Assembly: GCA_947626775.1 (NCBI GenBank)
Contig: CANQTL010000003.1
Location: 1-64,000 of the forward strand
Length of the DNA stretch: 64,000 bases
Direction of reading: 5' to 3'
DNA from: an uncultured Lachnospiraceae bacterium
GTDB lineage: Bacteria > Bacillota > Clostridia > Lachnospirales > Lachnospiraceae
The notes under the pieces were generated by a model. It was not told the origin of the DNA. It searched no databases and saw only the letters and a program-made list of their open reading frames with translations. The translations under genes were made by a program, and so were the position numbers. Numbering within the stretch: the stretch's first letter is position 1; every line of letters starts with the position of its first letter. This document shows positions 36,137-45,578 of the stretch, one piece after another.

Positions 36137-36754
36137 ATGAACATATATTTACTTCGTCACGGAGAGACGGACTGGAACCGCGAGAGACGCATTCAGGGAC
36201 GCACGGATATACGGATGAATGATACGGGGAGAATGCAGATCGGGCATGTGGCGGATGTCCTTGCCAGTCTGCCGGTCAGTATCGAAGTGATCTTGTCGAG
36301 TCCTCTGTCGCGAGCTCAGGAGAGTGCGCAGATTGTCGCCGACAGGCTGGGCTATCGGAGAGAAGATATCGTGACGGAACCGCTGCTGATCGAGCGTTGC
36401 TTCGGCGAGGGAGAAGGCTTGACGGAGGCGGAGCGGCAGGCCCGGTATCAGAATACGCCTTTCGGTCATCTCTATCCCGGTATGGAGACGCTGGAGGAAG
36501 TGCTGGCAAGAGGGCGCAGGGCGTTCAATAAGATCGTGGAGACTTGCCGCGATCAAGAGAATGTGCTGGCGGTTTGTCACGGCGCGATTCTCTTCGCGAT
36601 CATGTCCGCCGCTACGGACGGGCGTATCGTTTACTGGGGCGACCAGATCACCCTGAAACAGGGGAATATCCATCTGCTTACCTGTCGGGACGGAAAGGTG
36701 GAGGCGGCGCAGTACACCGAGGAGGAGCCGTTCTTTAAGACTGTCGAGACATGA
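36137..36754 (+). CDS. Histidine phosphatase family (phosphoglycerate-mutase-like) protein
   Basis: A 205-residue member of the histidine phosphatase superfamily. The phospho-accepting H8 lies in YLLRHGETDWN and the second His in VCHGAI. Such small proteins act as phosphatases on sugar phosphates, phosphoglycerate, alpha-ribazole phosphate or other substrates; sequence alone does not decide. I chose the ATG at 36137, with AGAGGA before it and RHGET at the expected N-terminal place; the open frame begins far upstream inside fba. Confidence 0.87.
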   Translation: MNIYLLRHGETDWNRERRIQGRTDIRMNDTGRMQIGHVADVLASLPVSIEVILSSPLSRAQESAQIVADRLGYRREDIVTEPLLIERCFGEGEGLTEAERQARYQNTPFGHLYPGMETLEEVLARGRRAFNKIVETCRDQENVLAVCHGAILFAIMSAATDGRIVYWGDQITLKQGNIHLLTCRDGKVEAAQYTEEEPFFKTVET

Positions 36755-36767
36755 AAATGAAATTTGT

Positions 36768-36800
36768 GTGCGCCGCATCATTGCCTGGGATGCGGCGCAC
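36768..36800. terminator. GC-rich hairpin between convergent genes
   Basis: Perfect 12-bp stem GTGCGCCGCATC/GATGCGGCGCAC with a 9-nt loop, placed between the convergent phosphatase and hemerythrin genes. Neither side has a T-run, so termination is likely but not certain. Confidence 0.5.
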
Positions 36801-36828
36801 CTGAGTGAAGATCATAAGATATTTTCGT

Positions 36829-37650
36829 TTATTTTGCGGGAATTTCCTTGTCCGCGCGAAGAATGTGGTTGACCAGCCAGCCGAGCAGAAATTCCATCAG
36901 GCTTTCCAGATATTCCTTGGGATCGCCGACAATGTCTTCGACGTCGATCTCGTTCAGGCGGGCGATAAACGCCTCATGCGCCCGCTTCTGCGCTTCATAT
37001 CCCTCGTAGTGGATACTCTGCATATATTCTTCCTCGTCCGCGAAATGAAGTTTGGTGTAGTCTTTTAACTCCGTCAGGATCGCTGTAATTTTCTCATACC
37101 CGTCTCCGGGGACATAGGAGCGCACCAGCTGATTCGTCCGCTCCGCTATTTCAAATAAGATCCGGTGCTCTTTGTCTATAATATCGATTCCCGTCTCATA
37201 TTCCGGGACAAACTCACAGGGATTTTCCCGCAGCATCCACTCTTCCAGAGGCGGCAGTTTGCCGATCATGCTGTCGCTCCCGATAATATGCTGGTAAAGC
37301 CACTTGGCCAGAAAATTGATCAGCCCTTCGATCGCCTCTATCTGCGATTCAAAGTCGTCGATATTCTTCACATTAAATTCCAGGATTCTCTCCCGGAACA
37401 TCATGTGCTGCGGGCGCTGCAGGATCAGTTCCGGATCCCGGATCTGCTGCATATACGCTTCTTCGTAGGCAAAATGCCGGTCCGCGTATGCCTCCAGTTC
37501 CGCAAGCAGTTCCTTGATGGCATAGTACTGATCGCCCACATATTGATTCTGCAGAAGATACAGCCCTTTGTTCAGCAGTTCAAACAGATGCCGGTGCTCA
37601 TTGTCAATTTCCTCGATTCCGACAAGACAATCCTCCGTAAACAGAAACAT
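36829..37650 (-). CDS. Tandem bacteriohemerythrin (two domains)
   Basis: A 273-residue soluble protein made of two hemerythrin four-helix domains (about 1-127 and 145-273). Both repeat the diiron ligand pattern: EHRHLFEL (H19), HFAYEEAYM and HIIGSD in the first; EHRILFEI, HFADEEEYM and HILRAD in the second. Hemerythrins bind O2 reversibly or act in O2/NO/iron handling; in an anaerobe, oxygen scavenging is a reasonable guess. A strong AGGAGG precedes the ATG. Confidence 0.88.
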   Translation of the reverse strand: MFLFTEDCLVGIEEIDNEHRHLFELLNKGLYLLQNQYVGDQYYAIKELLAELEAYADRHFAYEEAYMQQIRDPELILQRPQHMMFRERILEFNVKNIDDFESQIEAIEGLINFLAKWLYQHIIGSDSMIGKLPPLEEWMLRENPCEFVPEYETGIDIIDKEHRILFEIAERTNQLVRSYVPGDGYEKITAILTELKDYTKLHFADEEEYMQSIHYEGYEAQKRAHEAFIARLNEIDVEDIVGDPKEYLESLMEFLLGWLVNHILRADKEIPAK

Positions 37651-37734
37651 GCCATATTCCTCCTATCTCGATTTCTGATGCTGCGTCTGCATCCATTATA
37701 GCACATTGAGAGCAGGGTTGGGATAAAAATTTAT

Positions 37735-38751
37735 CTATGGCCGGGCATACTCTGTAAGAAAGGCCTGTATCGTCCCGTAGTAAGCTTCCGGGTCTTTGTC
37801 CTGCGGCTGTCCGTGCCCGGCGCCGTCGATGACGAGCAGTTCTTTCGGACAGACTGCAGCGGCGTACAGATCTCTGGACATCTGTACGTCTATCATGGCG
37901 TCGGCGGAGCCGTGGATAAAGAGGGTGGGGACGTGACTTCTCGCGACGGCGTCAAGCGCGGAGGCGTTGTCCAGATTGTACCCGCCCCGCATAAGCAGCG
38001 CAATGCGCGCGGAATCTACCAGCGGAAAAGCCGGCAGATGAAACCAGTCCCTGATCTTGTCGCCGAACATGGAATAAGCGTCCGTGTAGGCGCTGTCCGA
38101 GATCACGGCGGCGATATGTTCCGATACCTTGTCTGCGCCGGTCATCATCAGGGCCGCGGCGGCGCCCATGGACTGTCCGTGTATGACGATAACGGCGTCC
38201 TCATCCCGGGACAGAATATAGTCGACCCACAGGTTACAGTCGAAATGGTCCGTCCATCCCATACCGATAAAATCTCCTTCGCTCTCACCCTGGCAGCGCA
38301 GATCTGGGACGATCACATGATATCCCTGTCTCTGGTACCAGCAGGCGAAAGGATACATCTCTTCCTTCCAGCCCGTGTAGCCGTGCAGGACGAGCGCCCA
38401 GCGGTGGCTGACGGGATCTGCTCTGGTTTCTTCCGGCGGGAAAAATTCTGTGGCAATCAGCGTATAGCCGTCGCCGGTCAGGGCGGAAATCTTCTGCATA
38501 CGCACGGTCTCGAGCCATTCGTCCGTATCGTTCAGAGACAGCTGGCGCGTTACCTGAATGTCCGACGTCTGTACCTGCGCGGCGTAGCTTTCGTCTGTGA
38601 TCCGCTGGAACGCGTCCAGTCTGCGCATGAAAGAGGGAACGAGCGCCGCGCTCACAAGAAAATTGACCAGAATAACATACAATACGGCTGACAGGAAGAC
38701 TGCGGCAGCCAGTATCCTAAAGACTCTGTGTTTTCGTTTCACTTTCCTCAT
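37735..38751 (-). CDS. Membrane-anchored alpha/beta hydrolase
   Basis: A 338-residue protein with a basic N-terminus and a transmembrane helix or uncleaved signal (about 10-38), then an alpha/beta hydrolase domain. The nucleophile Ser lies in VIHGQSMGAAAA, the acid probably in FIHGSADAMID, and the His in GAGHGQP. It resembles the YqkD/FrsA-like esterase group in LVLHGYTGWKEEM. Substrate unknown; the catalytic domain should face outside. The only ribosome binding site near the ATG is AAAGGAA, very close to it. It lies 126 bp downstream of the AGCS gene on the same strand. Confidence 0.8.
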   Translation of the reverse strand: MRKVKRKHRVFRILAAAVFLSAVLYVILVNFLVSAALVPSFMRRLDAFQRITDESYAAQVQTSDIQVTRQLSLNDTDEWLETVRMQKISALTGDGYTLIATEFFPPEETRADPVSHRWALVLHGYTGWKEEMYPFACWYQRQGYHVIVPDLRCQGESEGDFIGMGWTDHFDCNLWVDYILSRDEDAVIVIHGQSMGAAAALMMTGADKVSEHIAAVISDSAYTDAYSMFGDKIRDWFHLPAFPLVDSARIALLMRGGYNLDNASALDAVARSHVPTLFIHGSADAMIDVQMSRDLYAAAVCPKELLVIDGAGHGQPQDKDPEAYYGTIQAFLTEYARP

Positions 38752-38877
38752 TTCCTTTGTGTCAAAACCCTGTCTTTATTTTACTATGCCGCGGTCTTTT
38801 CCGCCAGCCGTATTGTATTGTCAGTTATGTTATTTTTTTACAGCGCTGTCTGCGCGTATGGTGCAGCGAAAACGCGT

Positions 38878-40362
<1,485 letters not shown>

Positions 40363-40385
40363 AATCGTTTCCTCCCTCTTTTCCG

Positions 40386-40421
40386 AAAAAAAAGCGCAGA
40401 CACCGAAAGTATGTCCACGCT
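40386..40421 (-). terminator. Leader terminator (attenuator) of the AGCS gene
   Basis: On the minus strand a 10-bp stem with two G-U pairs (40421-40412 with 40402-40393) runs straight into a run of T (40393-40386), 24 nt before the start codon and downstream of the promoter. An intrinsic terminator between promoter and gene implies conditional read-through. Confidence 0.75.
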
Positions 40422-40451
40422 GACATTCAGAAATTTTCTTAATTATATATG

Positions 40452-40498
40452 TATACTTGTACCTTGCCAAGTATATCATATCCGCCGCGGCTCTGCAA
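40452..40498 (-). promoter_or_regulatory. AGCS promoter with overlapping inverted repeat
   Basis: Minus-strand -35 TTGCAG (40498-40493), 17-bp spacer, -10 TATACT (40475-40470). A perfect 8-bp inverted repeat TATACTTG/CAAGTATA with 8-nt centre (40452-40459, 40468-40475) covers the -10 and the start site, so a repressor operator is likely. Confidence 0.65.
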
Positions 40499-40504
40499 GA
40501 AAAA

Positions 40505-40560
40505 ACTCCCATAAAAAGGGAGGATGCCAAGCAAAGAAGATCTTTACTTGGCATTTATTA
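40505..40560. other. Double hairpin in the 496-bp region upstream of AGCS
   Basis: Two inverted repeats lie in tandem: ATGCCAAG/CTTGGCAT (outer arms near 40523-40530 and 40546-40553) and CTCCC/GGGAG (40506-40522) with A-run 40499-40505, read as T-run on the minus strand. They may be an upstream attenuator or a remnant terminator. The rest of the gap between the symporter gene and 40859 holds only the two promoters listed and AT-rich sequence. Confidence 0.45.
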
Positions 40561-40721
40561 TGAAAAAGTTTTATTGATTTATTCTCTCTGAGGACGATTA
40601 CCATCGTGTTTCTATGGTTTTAGTATACGGAAGAGAAATGTCTAAACAATGATTCGCACATGAAGTTTTTTTAAAATAAATATGAACAAATCATGAACGC
40701 GCCGATTGTTTGCGGTACTGA

Positions 40722-40750
40722 TTGACATTCGCGCACGCGAGGTGTATACT
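40722..40750 (+). promoter_or_regulatory. Sigma-A promoter before the cation-efflux pseudogene
   Basis: -35 TTGACA (40722-40727), 17-bp spacer, -10 TATACT (40745-40750). A well-formed promoter still stands in front of a broken gene. Confidence 0.7.
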
Positions 40751-40858
40751 CTAATAAATCGCGCGAGATTAAATCTTGACAGTCTGAACGAAACGTATTC
40801 TGAACGGGCGGTACGCGACGTCTATGACGCGGAGCAGACGGCACAGCGAGGGAAGGCG

Positions 40859-41713
40859 ATGAAGATGGATCGGGAAAAAGAAATTGTAAAAATAAGCATG
40901 ATCGGCATTTTTTTGACAAGATGCTCCATCCGGAAACAGCGGACTATTCCGTGGTATCTCTGGTCATTATAGCGGCTGCCGCGGCTGTTAAGCTGATATT
41001 CGGCCGCTATACCAAAGCGGCGGGGAGAACGTATCACTCGGAGTCGCTGACCGCCTCCGGTACGGACTCGGTGATGGATGCGTTTATTTCCCTCTCTACT
41101 CTTGCGGCGGCAGTTGTCAGTATGATATTCTCGGTCAGCATTGAGGGGATTCTTGGCGTTGTGATCGCCGTCTTTATTTTGAAAGCGGGAATAGAGATTC
41201 TGCTGGAAAGCCTGGGAAATATTATCGGGACAAGGGTGGACAGTCAGTTGTCCACAGAGCTGAAAGACTTCATCTGCACAAATCCGGCAGTGCTGGGAGC
41301 CTATGATCTCTTTCTACACCAATACGGACCGGAGCGGCTGATCGGCTCGGTGCATATTGAACTGCCGGACGACATGACGGCGAGAGAGATCCACGGATTG
41401 ACCAGACAGATCGCGGGTCTACAGAAATTTTGGCATTATCCTGACGGTCGGCATCTATGCCTCCAATACGGTGGACGAGGTTTTGGCCGAGATGAAAAAA
41501 ACGCTGTCCGCTCTTGTTCAGGAATATCCGGAAGTCCTGCAGATGCACGGTTTTTATGTGGACACAGAAAAAAAGCTGGTATCTTTTGACCTGATTATTG
41601 ATTTTAAGGCGGAGAACAAAGAGAAGATCGAGGGAGACATTATAGAGCGCATGAAAAAGCGGTACGCGGCGTATGAATTTATCGCGGTCCTAGACAGCGA
41701 CGTCAGCGATTAG
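40859..41713 (+). pseudogene. Cation diffusion facilitator gene, deleted and frameshifted
   Basis: Remains of a CDF metal-efflux transporter. A normal start (ATG after AGGGAAGG) gives MKMDREKEIVKISMIGIF. The frame then breaks near 40915 and the protein resumes in another frame at MLHPETADYSVVSLVI, so about 75-80 residues, including roughly the first three transmembrane helices with the first metal-site Asp pair, are gone. A second frameshift near 41415 splits the C-terminal cytosolic domain: ITRQIAG-like text ends and RNFGIILTVGIYASNTVDEV continues in a third frame to the normal stop at 41713. The product cannot be functional. Confidence 0.85.
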
Positions 41714-41737
41714 CGCATTGCCGTATCTGCAATGACA

Positions 41738-41771
41738 ACCCATTATCATCCTGATGCAGGAGATAATGGGT
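41738..41771. other. Inverted repeat after the cyclophilin gene
   Basis: Perfect 10-bp arms ACCCATTATC and GATAATGGGT with a 14-nt loop, between the pseudogene and the convergent cyclophilin gene. Without a T-run it is only a possible terminator. Confidence 0.4.
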
Positions 41772-41778
41772 CATGCCG

Positions 41779-42300
41779 TCACATCTTCTCCGGTTCCGGG
41801 TAATCGACGCCGAAAGTCTCTACCGTAACAGTCTTGATCTTCTGCTCTTTGAGCGGACGATCTTCATAGTCCGTCGCCGTCTCGGCGATCTTATCGACAT
41901 TTTCCATCCCTTCCGTCACTTTGCCGAAAGCCGCATAGGAGCCGTCCAGATGGGGCGCGTTCTTGTGCATGATGAAAAACTGGCTGCCCGCGGAATTGGG
42001 GTGCATGCTGCGCGCCATGGAAAGGACGCCCGCCGTGTGCTTTAAGTCGTTGGGACAGCCGTTCTGCATAAACTCGCCGCGGATACTGTAGCCGGGGCCG
42101 CCCATGCCCGTGCCCTCGGGGTCGCCGCCCTGGATCATGAAGCCTTTGATGACCCTGTGAAAGATCAGTCCGTCGTAGAAGCCCTGTCTGATCAGGCTGA
42201 TAAAGTTGTTGACGGATATGGGCGCGACGTCGGGGTAAAGTTCCGCCTTGATCACATCGCCGTTTTCCATCGTAAAGGTTACAATCGGGTTTTGTGCCAT
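41779..42300 (-). CDS. Cyclophilin-type peptidyl-prolyl isomerase
   Basis: A 173-residue single-domain cyclophilin without signal peptide, so cytosolic. Catalytic and ligand residues are visible in FHRVIKGFMIQGGDPEGTG, with the FHR arginine and the MIQGGD Gln; SMARSMHPNSAGSQFFI follows. It speeds cis-trans isomerisation at proline during folding. GGAGG precedes the ATG at 42300; the frame runs 13 codons further without support. Confidence 0.94.
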   Translation of the reverse strand: MAQNPIVTFTMENGDVIKAELYPDVAPISVNNFISLIRQGFYDGLIFHRVIKGFMIQGGDPEGTGMGGPGYSIRGEFMQNGCPNDLKHTAGVLSMARSMHPNSAGSQFFIMHKNAPHLDGSYAAFGKVTEGMENVDKIAETATDYEDRPLKEQKIKTVTVETFGVDYPEPEKM

Positions 42301-42355
42301 TTTGTCCTCCGTTCCTGCGCAGCCGTCGTGCTGACGCACTCAAAGATTCTGTCGT

Positions 42356-42417
42356 TATCATGTCAGGTGAAATCAAATGCTCGCTTCGCTCGCGCTTGAT
42401 TTTCTGCTGACATGATA
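42356..42417. repeat. Long hairpin, candidate extragenic palindromic element
   Basis: Outer arms of 11 bp (42356-42366 and 42407-42417, TATCATGTCAG and its complement) enclose a second paired block, AAATCAA/TTGATTT, and a core with the GCTCGCTTCGCTCGC pattern. It lies in the upstream region of the cyclophilin gene. Its multi-block pairing without coding content suggests a dispersed extragenic element; copies elsewhere cannot be checked here. Confidence 0.5.
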
Positions 42418-42457
42418 TATTATATATAGAAAAAATGAAGGAATGCAAGTGAAAGTG

Positions 42458-42486
42458 TTGACGCATATAGTACTATATAGTACTGT
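42458..42486 (+). promoter_or_regulatory. Promoter with 16-bp palindromic operator
   Basis: -35 TTGACG (42458-42463), 17-bp spacer, -10 TACTGT (42481-42486). A perfect palindrome AGTACTATATAGTACT (42469-42484) fills most of the spacer and enters the -10, the classic position of a repressor site. Confidence 0.6.
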
Positions 42487-42571
42487 TCTGTCTTGAAGAG
42501 GAGCTGGCGGAATACGACAGAGGGGCAGAATTTGTAAATTATGCCTGACTTCAGTAAATGGGAAACAGGAC

Positions 42572-43525
42572 ATGATCGGGAAAGTATTTTTATGTCTGGA
42601 AGAAAATATGATGCGGACGGCAGATCCGCTCGCGGATGATTTGCGGGAGCATGGAATCGCCGTTGTCACGGTATCTTACACAAGAAGTCACGGCAAGCCG
42701 CTGCATGTGAAAGAATATGAGGCGGCGCACGATGCGGCGAAGCCGGATGAAGGCGGCGGGAATGCGGAGCAACTAAGAGACGCTCTGTACATCACGGACT
42801 CCGATGAGACATACCGCGCGCTGCGGCAGCAGGACGCTTATGTTCTGCCCTTCCGTCACGCGGGGAACAGGGAGGCGGACTTCGCGGGCGCAGCCTATGT
42901 GATCGAACAGATCGAAGAGCTTGGGTACGAAGAAATCGACATGGCTTACCGGCGTCTGGCGGGTCTGCCGTGGGAAATTTTTACAACAAAACGTTGTATC
43001 GTGCGCGAGACGACGGAGGAAGATGCGGACAGCTTTTATGCGATTTACGCGGAGCCGGAGATCACGAAGTATATGGAAGATCTGTACGTCGATCGGGAGG
43101 CGGAACTGGCCTATATCCGGGAGTATCGGGAGAAGGTGTACGGTTTCTACGGTTACGGCATGTGGACGGTTCTGTTAAAGGACGGCACGGTGATCGGACG
43201 AGCGGGCGTCAGCTGGCGCGAGGGGTATGACGTGCCGGAGCTGGGGTTTGTGATCGGCGTCCCGTGGCAGCGGCGGGGGTATGCCTGTGAAGTGTGCAGC
43301 GCGATTCTCGACTACGCGGCTGAGGAACTGGGGATGACGCAGGTGCAGGCGCTGGTGATGAAGGACAACGTGAAGTCGCTGGCGCTGTGCGGCAGGCTCG
43401 GCTTTCAGGAGGCCGGCGAAGTCAGGGAGGGAAACTGCGGTTATGTGCGGCTGCTGTGGCACGCGCCGCGAGAGCGGCGGCTTTGGCCGGATGGGTTGGC
43501 CGGCAAAATTTTGACAAAATTTTAA
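42572..43525 (+). CDS. GNAT acetyltransferase with extra N-terminal domain
   Basis: A 317-residue protein in two parts. Residues about 1-135 form a Rossmann-like or HAD-like domain of uncertain role (VVTVSYTRS, LYITDSDETYRAL, VIEQIEELGYEEID). Residues about 138-305 are a GNAT N-acetyltransferase of the RimJ/RimL type: FTTKRCIVRETTEEDA, then the acetyl-CoA loop around IGVPWQRRGYACEV, then KDNVKSLALCGRLGF. The substrate is unknown. The ribosome binding site is weak (ACAGGA close to the ATG). A palindrome in the promoter suggests it is regulated. Confidence 0.78.
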   Translation: MIGKVFLCLEENMMRTADPLADDLREHGIAVVTVSYTRSHGKPLHVKEYEAAHDAAKPDEGGGNAEQLRDALYITDSDETYRALRQQDAYVLPFRHAGNREADFAGAAYVIEQIEELGYEEIDMAYRRLAGLPWEIFTTKRCIVRETTEEDADSFYAIYAEPEITKYMEDLYVDREAELAYIREYREKVYGFYGYGMWTVLLKDGTVIGRAGVSWREGYDVPELGFVIGVPWQRRGYACEVCSAILDYAAEELGMTQVQALVMKDNVKSLALCGRLGFQEAGEVREGNCGYVRLLWHAPRERRLWPDGLAGKILTKF

Positions 43526-43533
43526 AATAGCTA

Positions 43534-43562
43534 TTGACAGAGAAAATGAACGGTGCTAGAAT
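43534..43562 (+). promoter_or_regulatory. Sigma-A promoter of the ammonium channel gene
   Basis: -35 TTGACA (43534-43539), 17-bp spacer, -10 TAGAAT (43557-43562). Confidence 0.8.
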
Positions 43563-43578
43563 TGCATTCAGAGAGAGC

Positions 43579-43614
43579 AAAGGTGCTGTGACGGAGGTCG
43601 CGGCGTCTTTTTTT
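43579..43614 (+). terminator. Leader terminator (attenuator) of the ammonium channel gene
   Basis: A 14-bp stem including G-U pairs (43579-43592 with 43597-43610), GGAG tetraloop and a seven-T run (43608-43614), beginning only about 10 nt after the expected start site and 88 nt before the ATG. It should stop most transcripts unless antitermination occurs, for instance by an ANTAR-type protein known for nitrogen genes. Confidence 0.75.
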
Positions 43615-43701
43615 CTCGAAATATATTGTAAAAGGTACGGAGCAATGGGGCTTTGAGGAAGGCGCGTTGTATCCGTATTTTTTATGTGAGGAGGAAAAAT
43701 T

Positions 43702-45492
43702 ATGAGTGAAGAGATTTTGAGCGCTATTACAGGCGAAGTCTACGGCGTCTGGTTCTTGATCGGCGCTGCGCTGGTCTTCTGGATGCAGGCCGGTTTCGCT
43801 ATGGTGGAGACAGGTTTTACCAGAGCGAAGAACGCGGGCAATATCCTGATGAAGAATCTAATGGATTTTTGCATCGGCACGGTCGTTTTCATCCTGGTCG
43901 GGTTTGGTCTGTTCCTGGGTGAAGATCTGATGGGCATTATCGGTAAGCCCGGTTTTGACATTTTTACCAACTATGCAGAGTTCGACTGGTCGAACTTCGT
44001 GTTCAACCTGGTGTTCTGTGCGACCACCGCGACGATCGTTTCGGGCGCGATGGCTGAGAGAACGAAATTTTTATCCTACTGCGTATATTCGGGTGTGATC
44101 TCCGCGGTCATCTATCCGATCGAGGCGCACTGGACATGGGGCGGCGGCTGGCTGGCTCAGATGGGTTTCCACGATTTCGCCGGTTCCAACTGCATTCATA
44201 TGGTGGGCGGCATCAGCGCGCTGATCGGCGCGGCCATGCTTGGGCCCCGTATCGGCAAGTTCGTGAAGGACAAATCCGGCAAGATCACAAAAGTGAACGC
44301 TTTCCCCGGTCATAATCTCCCGATCGGCTGCCTCGGCGTGTTTATCCTGTGGCTCGGCTGGTACGGATTTAACGGCGCGGCTGCGGTATCGGTCGAGGAA
44401 CTCGGTTCTATCTTCGTGACGACGACGATTGCTCCGGCGGTTGCGACGGTAGTGTGTATGGTATTTACATGGGTCAAATACGGCAAACCCGACGTCTCCA
44501 TGTGTCTGAACGCTTCTCTGGCGGGTCTGGTGGCAATCACCGCTCCCTGTGATGTGTGCGACGCGTTCGGCGCGATTGTCATCGGCGCGGTTGCCGGCGT
44601 GCTGGTAGTATTCGGCGTATGGCTTCTCGATTATAAGCTCCGCATCGACGATCCCGTTGGCGCGGTTGCGGTACACTGCCTGAACGGTATCTGGGGTACC
44701 ATCGCGGTTGGTCTGTTCGCCACGGATACGGCGCCCGCCTTTGCGAGAGGCTACGGCGACGGCGTGACCTTCGGCGCGAACCAGATCGCAGCGGAAGGCC
44801 TGTTCTACGGCGGCGGTTTCAAGCAGCTCGGTCTGCAGCTTTTAGGTATGGGTGCTACGATCCTGTGGACGGCGGTGACGATCACATTGACTTTCTTGGC
44901 GATCAAGGCGATCTTCGGCCTGCGGGCTTCCGAGGAGGAGGAGATCATCGGTCTGGACGCTACGGAGCACGGTCTTGCATCCGCATACTCGGGCTTCAGC
45001 ATCATGGATGTGTCCAACACGATGTCCATGGACGTCAACGAGAACACCAGCCTCGGCGTAGAGGATTACGACGCGGCGTCGGAGGTACAGAAGAATGCAG
45101 CCGTCAAGGTGGCTCAGGTTCCGCTTGCCTCTGCGACGGGTATGTATAAAGTTTCCATCATCGCGAAGCTGTCCAGGTATGATCAGCTGAGAAAGGCAAT
45201 GAACGATCTGGGCGTAACGGGTATGACCGTGACACAGGTTATGGGCTGCGGTATCCAGAAGGGCGCGGGCGAGATGTATCGAGGCGTCGAGATGGATGCG
45301 ACCCTGCTGCCTAAGGTCAAGGTTGAGGTCGTCGTCAGCAAGATTCCGGTAGACACCGTGATCGAGGCTGCCAAGAAAGCCCTCTATACAGGGCATATCG
45401 GAGACGGCAAGATCTTCGTATACAATGTCGACAAGGTTGTCAAGGTCCGCACGGGCGAAGAGGATTTTGCGGCATTGCAGGATGTTGAGTAA
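43702..45492 (+). CDS. Ammonium transporter fused to a P-II regulatory domain
   Basis: A 596-residue fusion. Residues about 1-415 are an Amt channel of 11 helices, with the conduction histidines H166 (CIHMVGG) and H325 ([10 protein letters not shown]). After a linker of about 65 residues with [14 protein letters not shown] comes a GlnB-like P-II domain (about 481-585; [38 protein letters not shown]). P-II proteins normally block Amt as separate trimers when nitrogen is plentiful; here the regulator is built into the channel. A strong GAGGAGG precedes the ATG, and a terminator lies in the leader. Confidence 0.92.
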   Translation: MSEEILSAITGEVYGVWFLIGAALVFWMQAGFAMVETGFTRAKNAGNILMKNLMDFCIGTVVFILVGFGLFLGEDLMGIIGKPGFDIFTNYAEFDWSNFVFNLVFCATTATIVSGAMAERTKFLSYCVYSGVISAVIYPIEAHWTWGGGWLAQMGFHDFAGSNCIHMVGGISALIGAAMLGPRIGKFVKDKSGKITKVNAFPGHNLPIGCLGVFILWLGWYGFNGAAAVSVEELGSIFVTTTIAPAVATVVCMVFTWVKYGKPDVSMCLNASLAGLVAITAPCDVCDAFGAIVIGAVAGVLVVFGVWLLDYKLRIDDPVGAVAVHCLNGIWGTIAVGLFATDTAPAFARGYGDGVTFGANQIAAEGLFYGGGFKQLGLQLLGMGATILWTAVTITLTFLAIKAIFGLRASEEEEIIGLDATEHGLASAYSGFSIMDVSNTMSMDVNENTSLGVEDYDAASEVQKNAAVKVAQVPLASATGMYKVSIIAKLSRYDQLRKAMNDLGVTGMTVTQVMGCGIQKGAGEMYRGVEMDATLLPKVKVEVVVSKIPVDTVIEAAKKALYTGHIGDGKIFVYNVDKVVKVRTGEEDFAALQDVE

Positions 45493-45526
45493 GCGTATAC
45501 CTATATCCCTTAGTTTGTATCTATAT

Positions 45527-45570
45527 AAAACGGGCTCCTGGCGCTTCCACCGCCGGGGGTTCGTTTTATG
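45527..45570 (+). terminator. Rho-independent terminator of the ammonium channel gene
   Basis: A 17-bp stem with several G-U pairs (45527-45543 with 45551-45567), loop CTTCCAC, right arm ending CGTTTT. Confidence 0.8.
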
Positions 45571-45578
45571 TTTGCTGG

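Noticed and set aside
40422..40470. Glycine riboswitch in the AGCS leader
   Set aside because: AGCS genes often have one, but only about 40 nt lie between the start site and the terminator, and no tandem aptamer pattern is visible.
40706..40858. Extended reading frame upstream of the cation-efflux pseudogene start
   Set aside because: It crosses the promoter (40722-40750), and the ATG at 40859 has the ribosome binding site.
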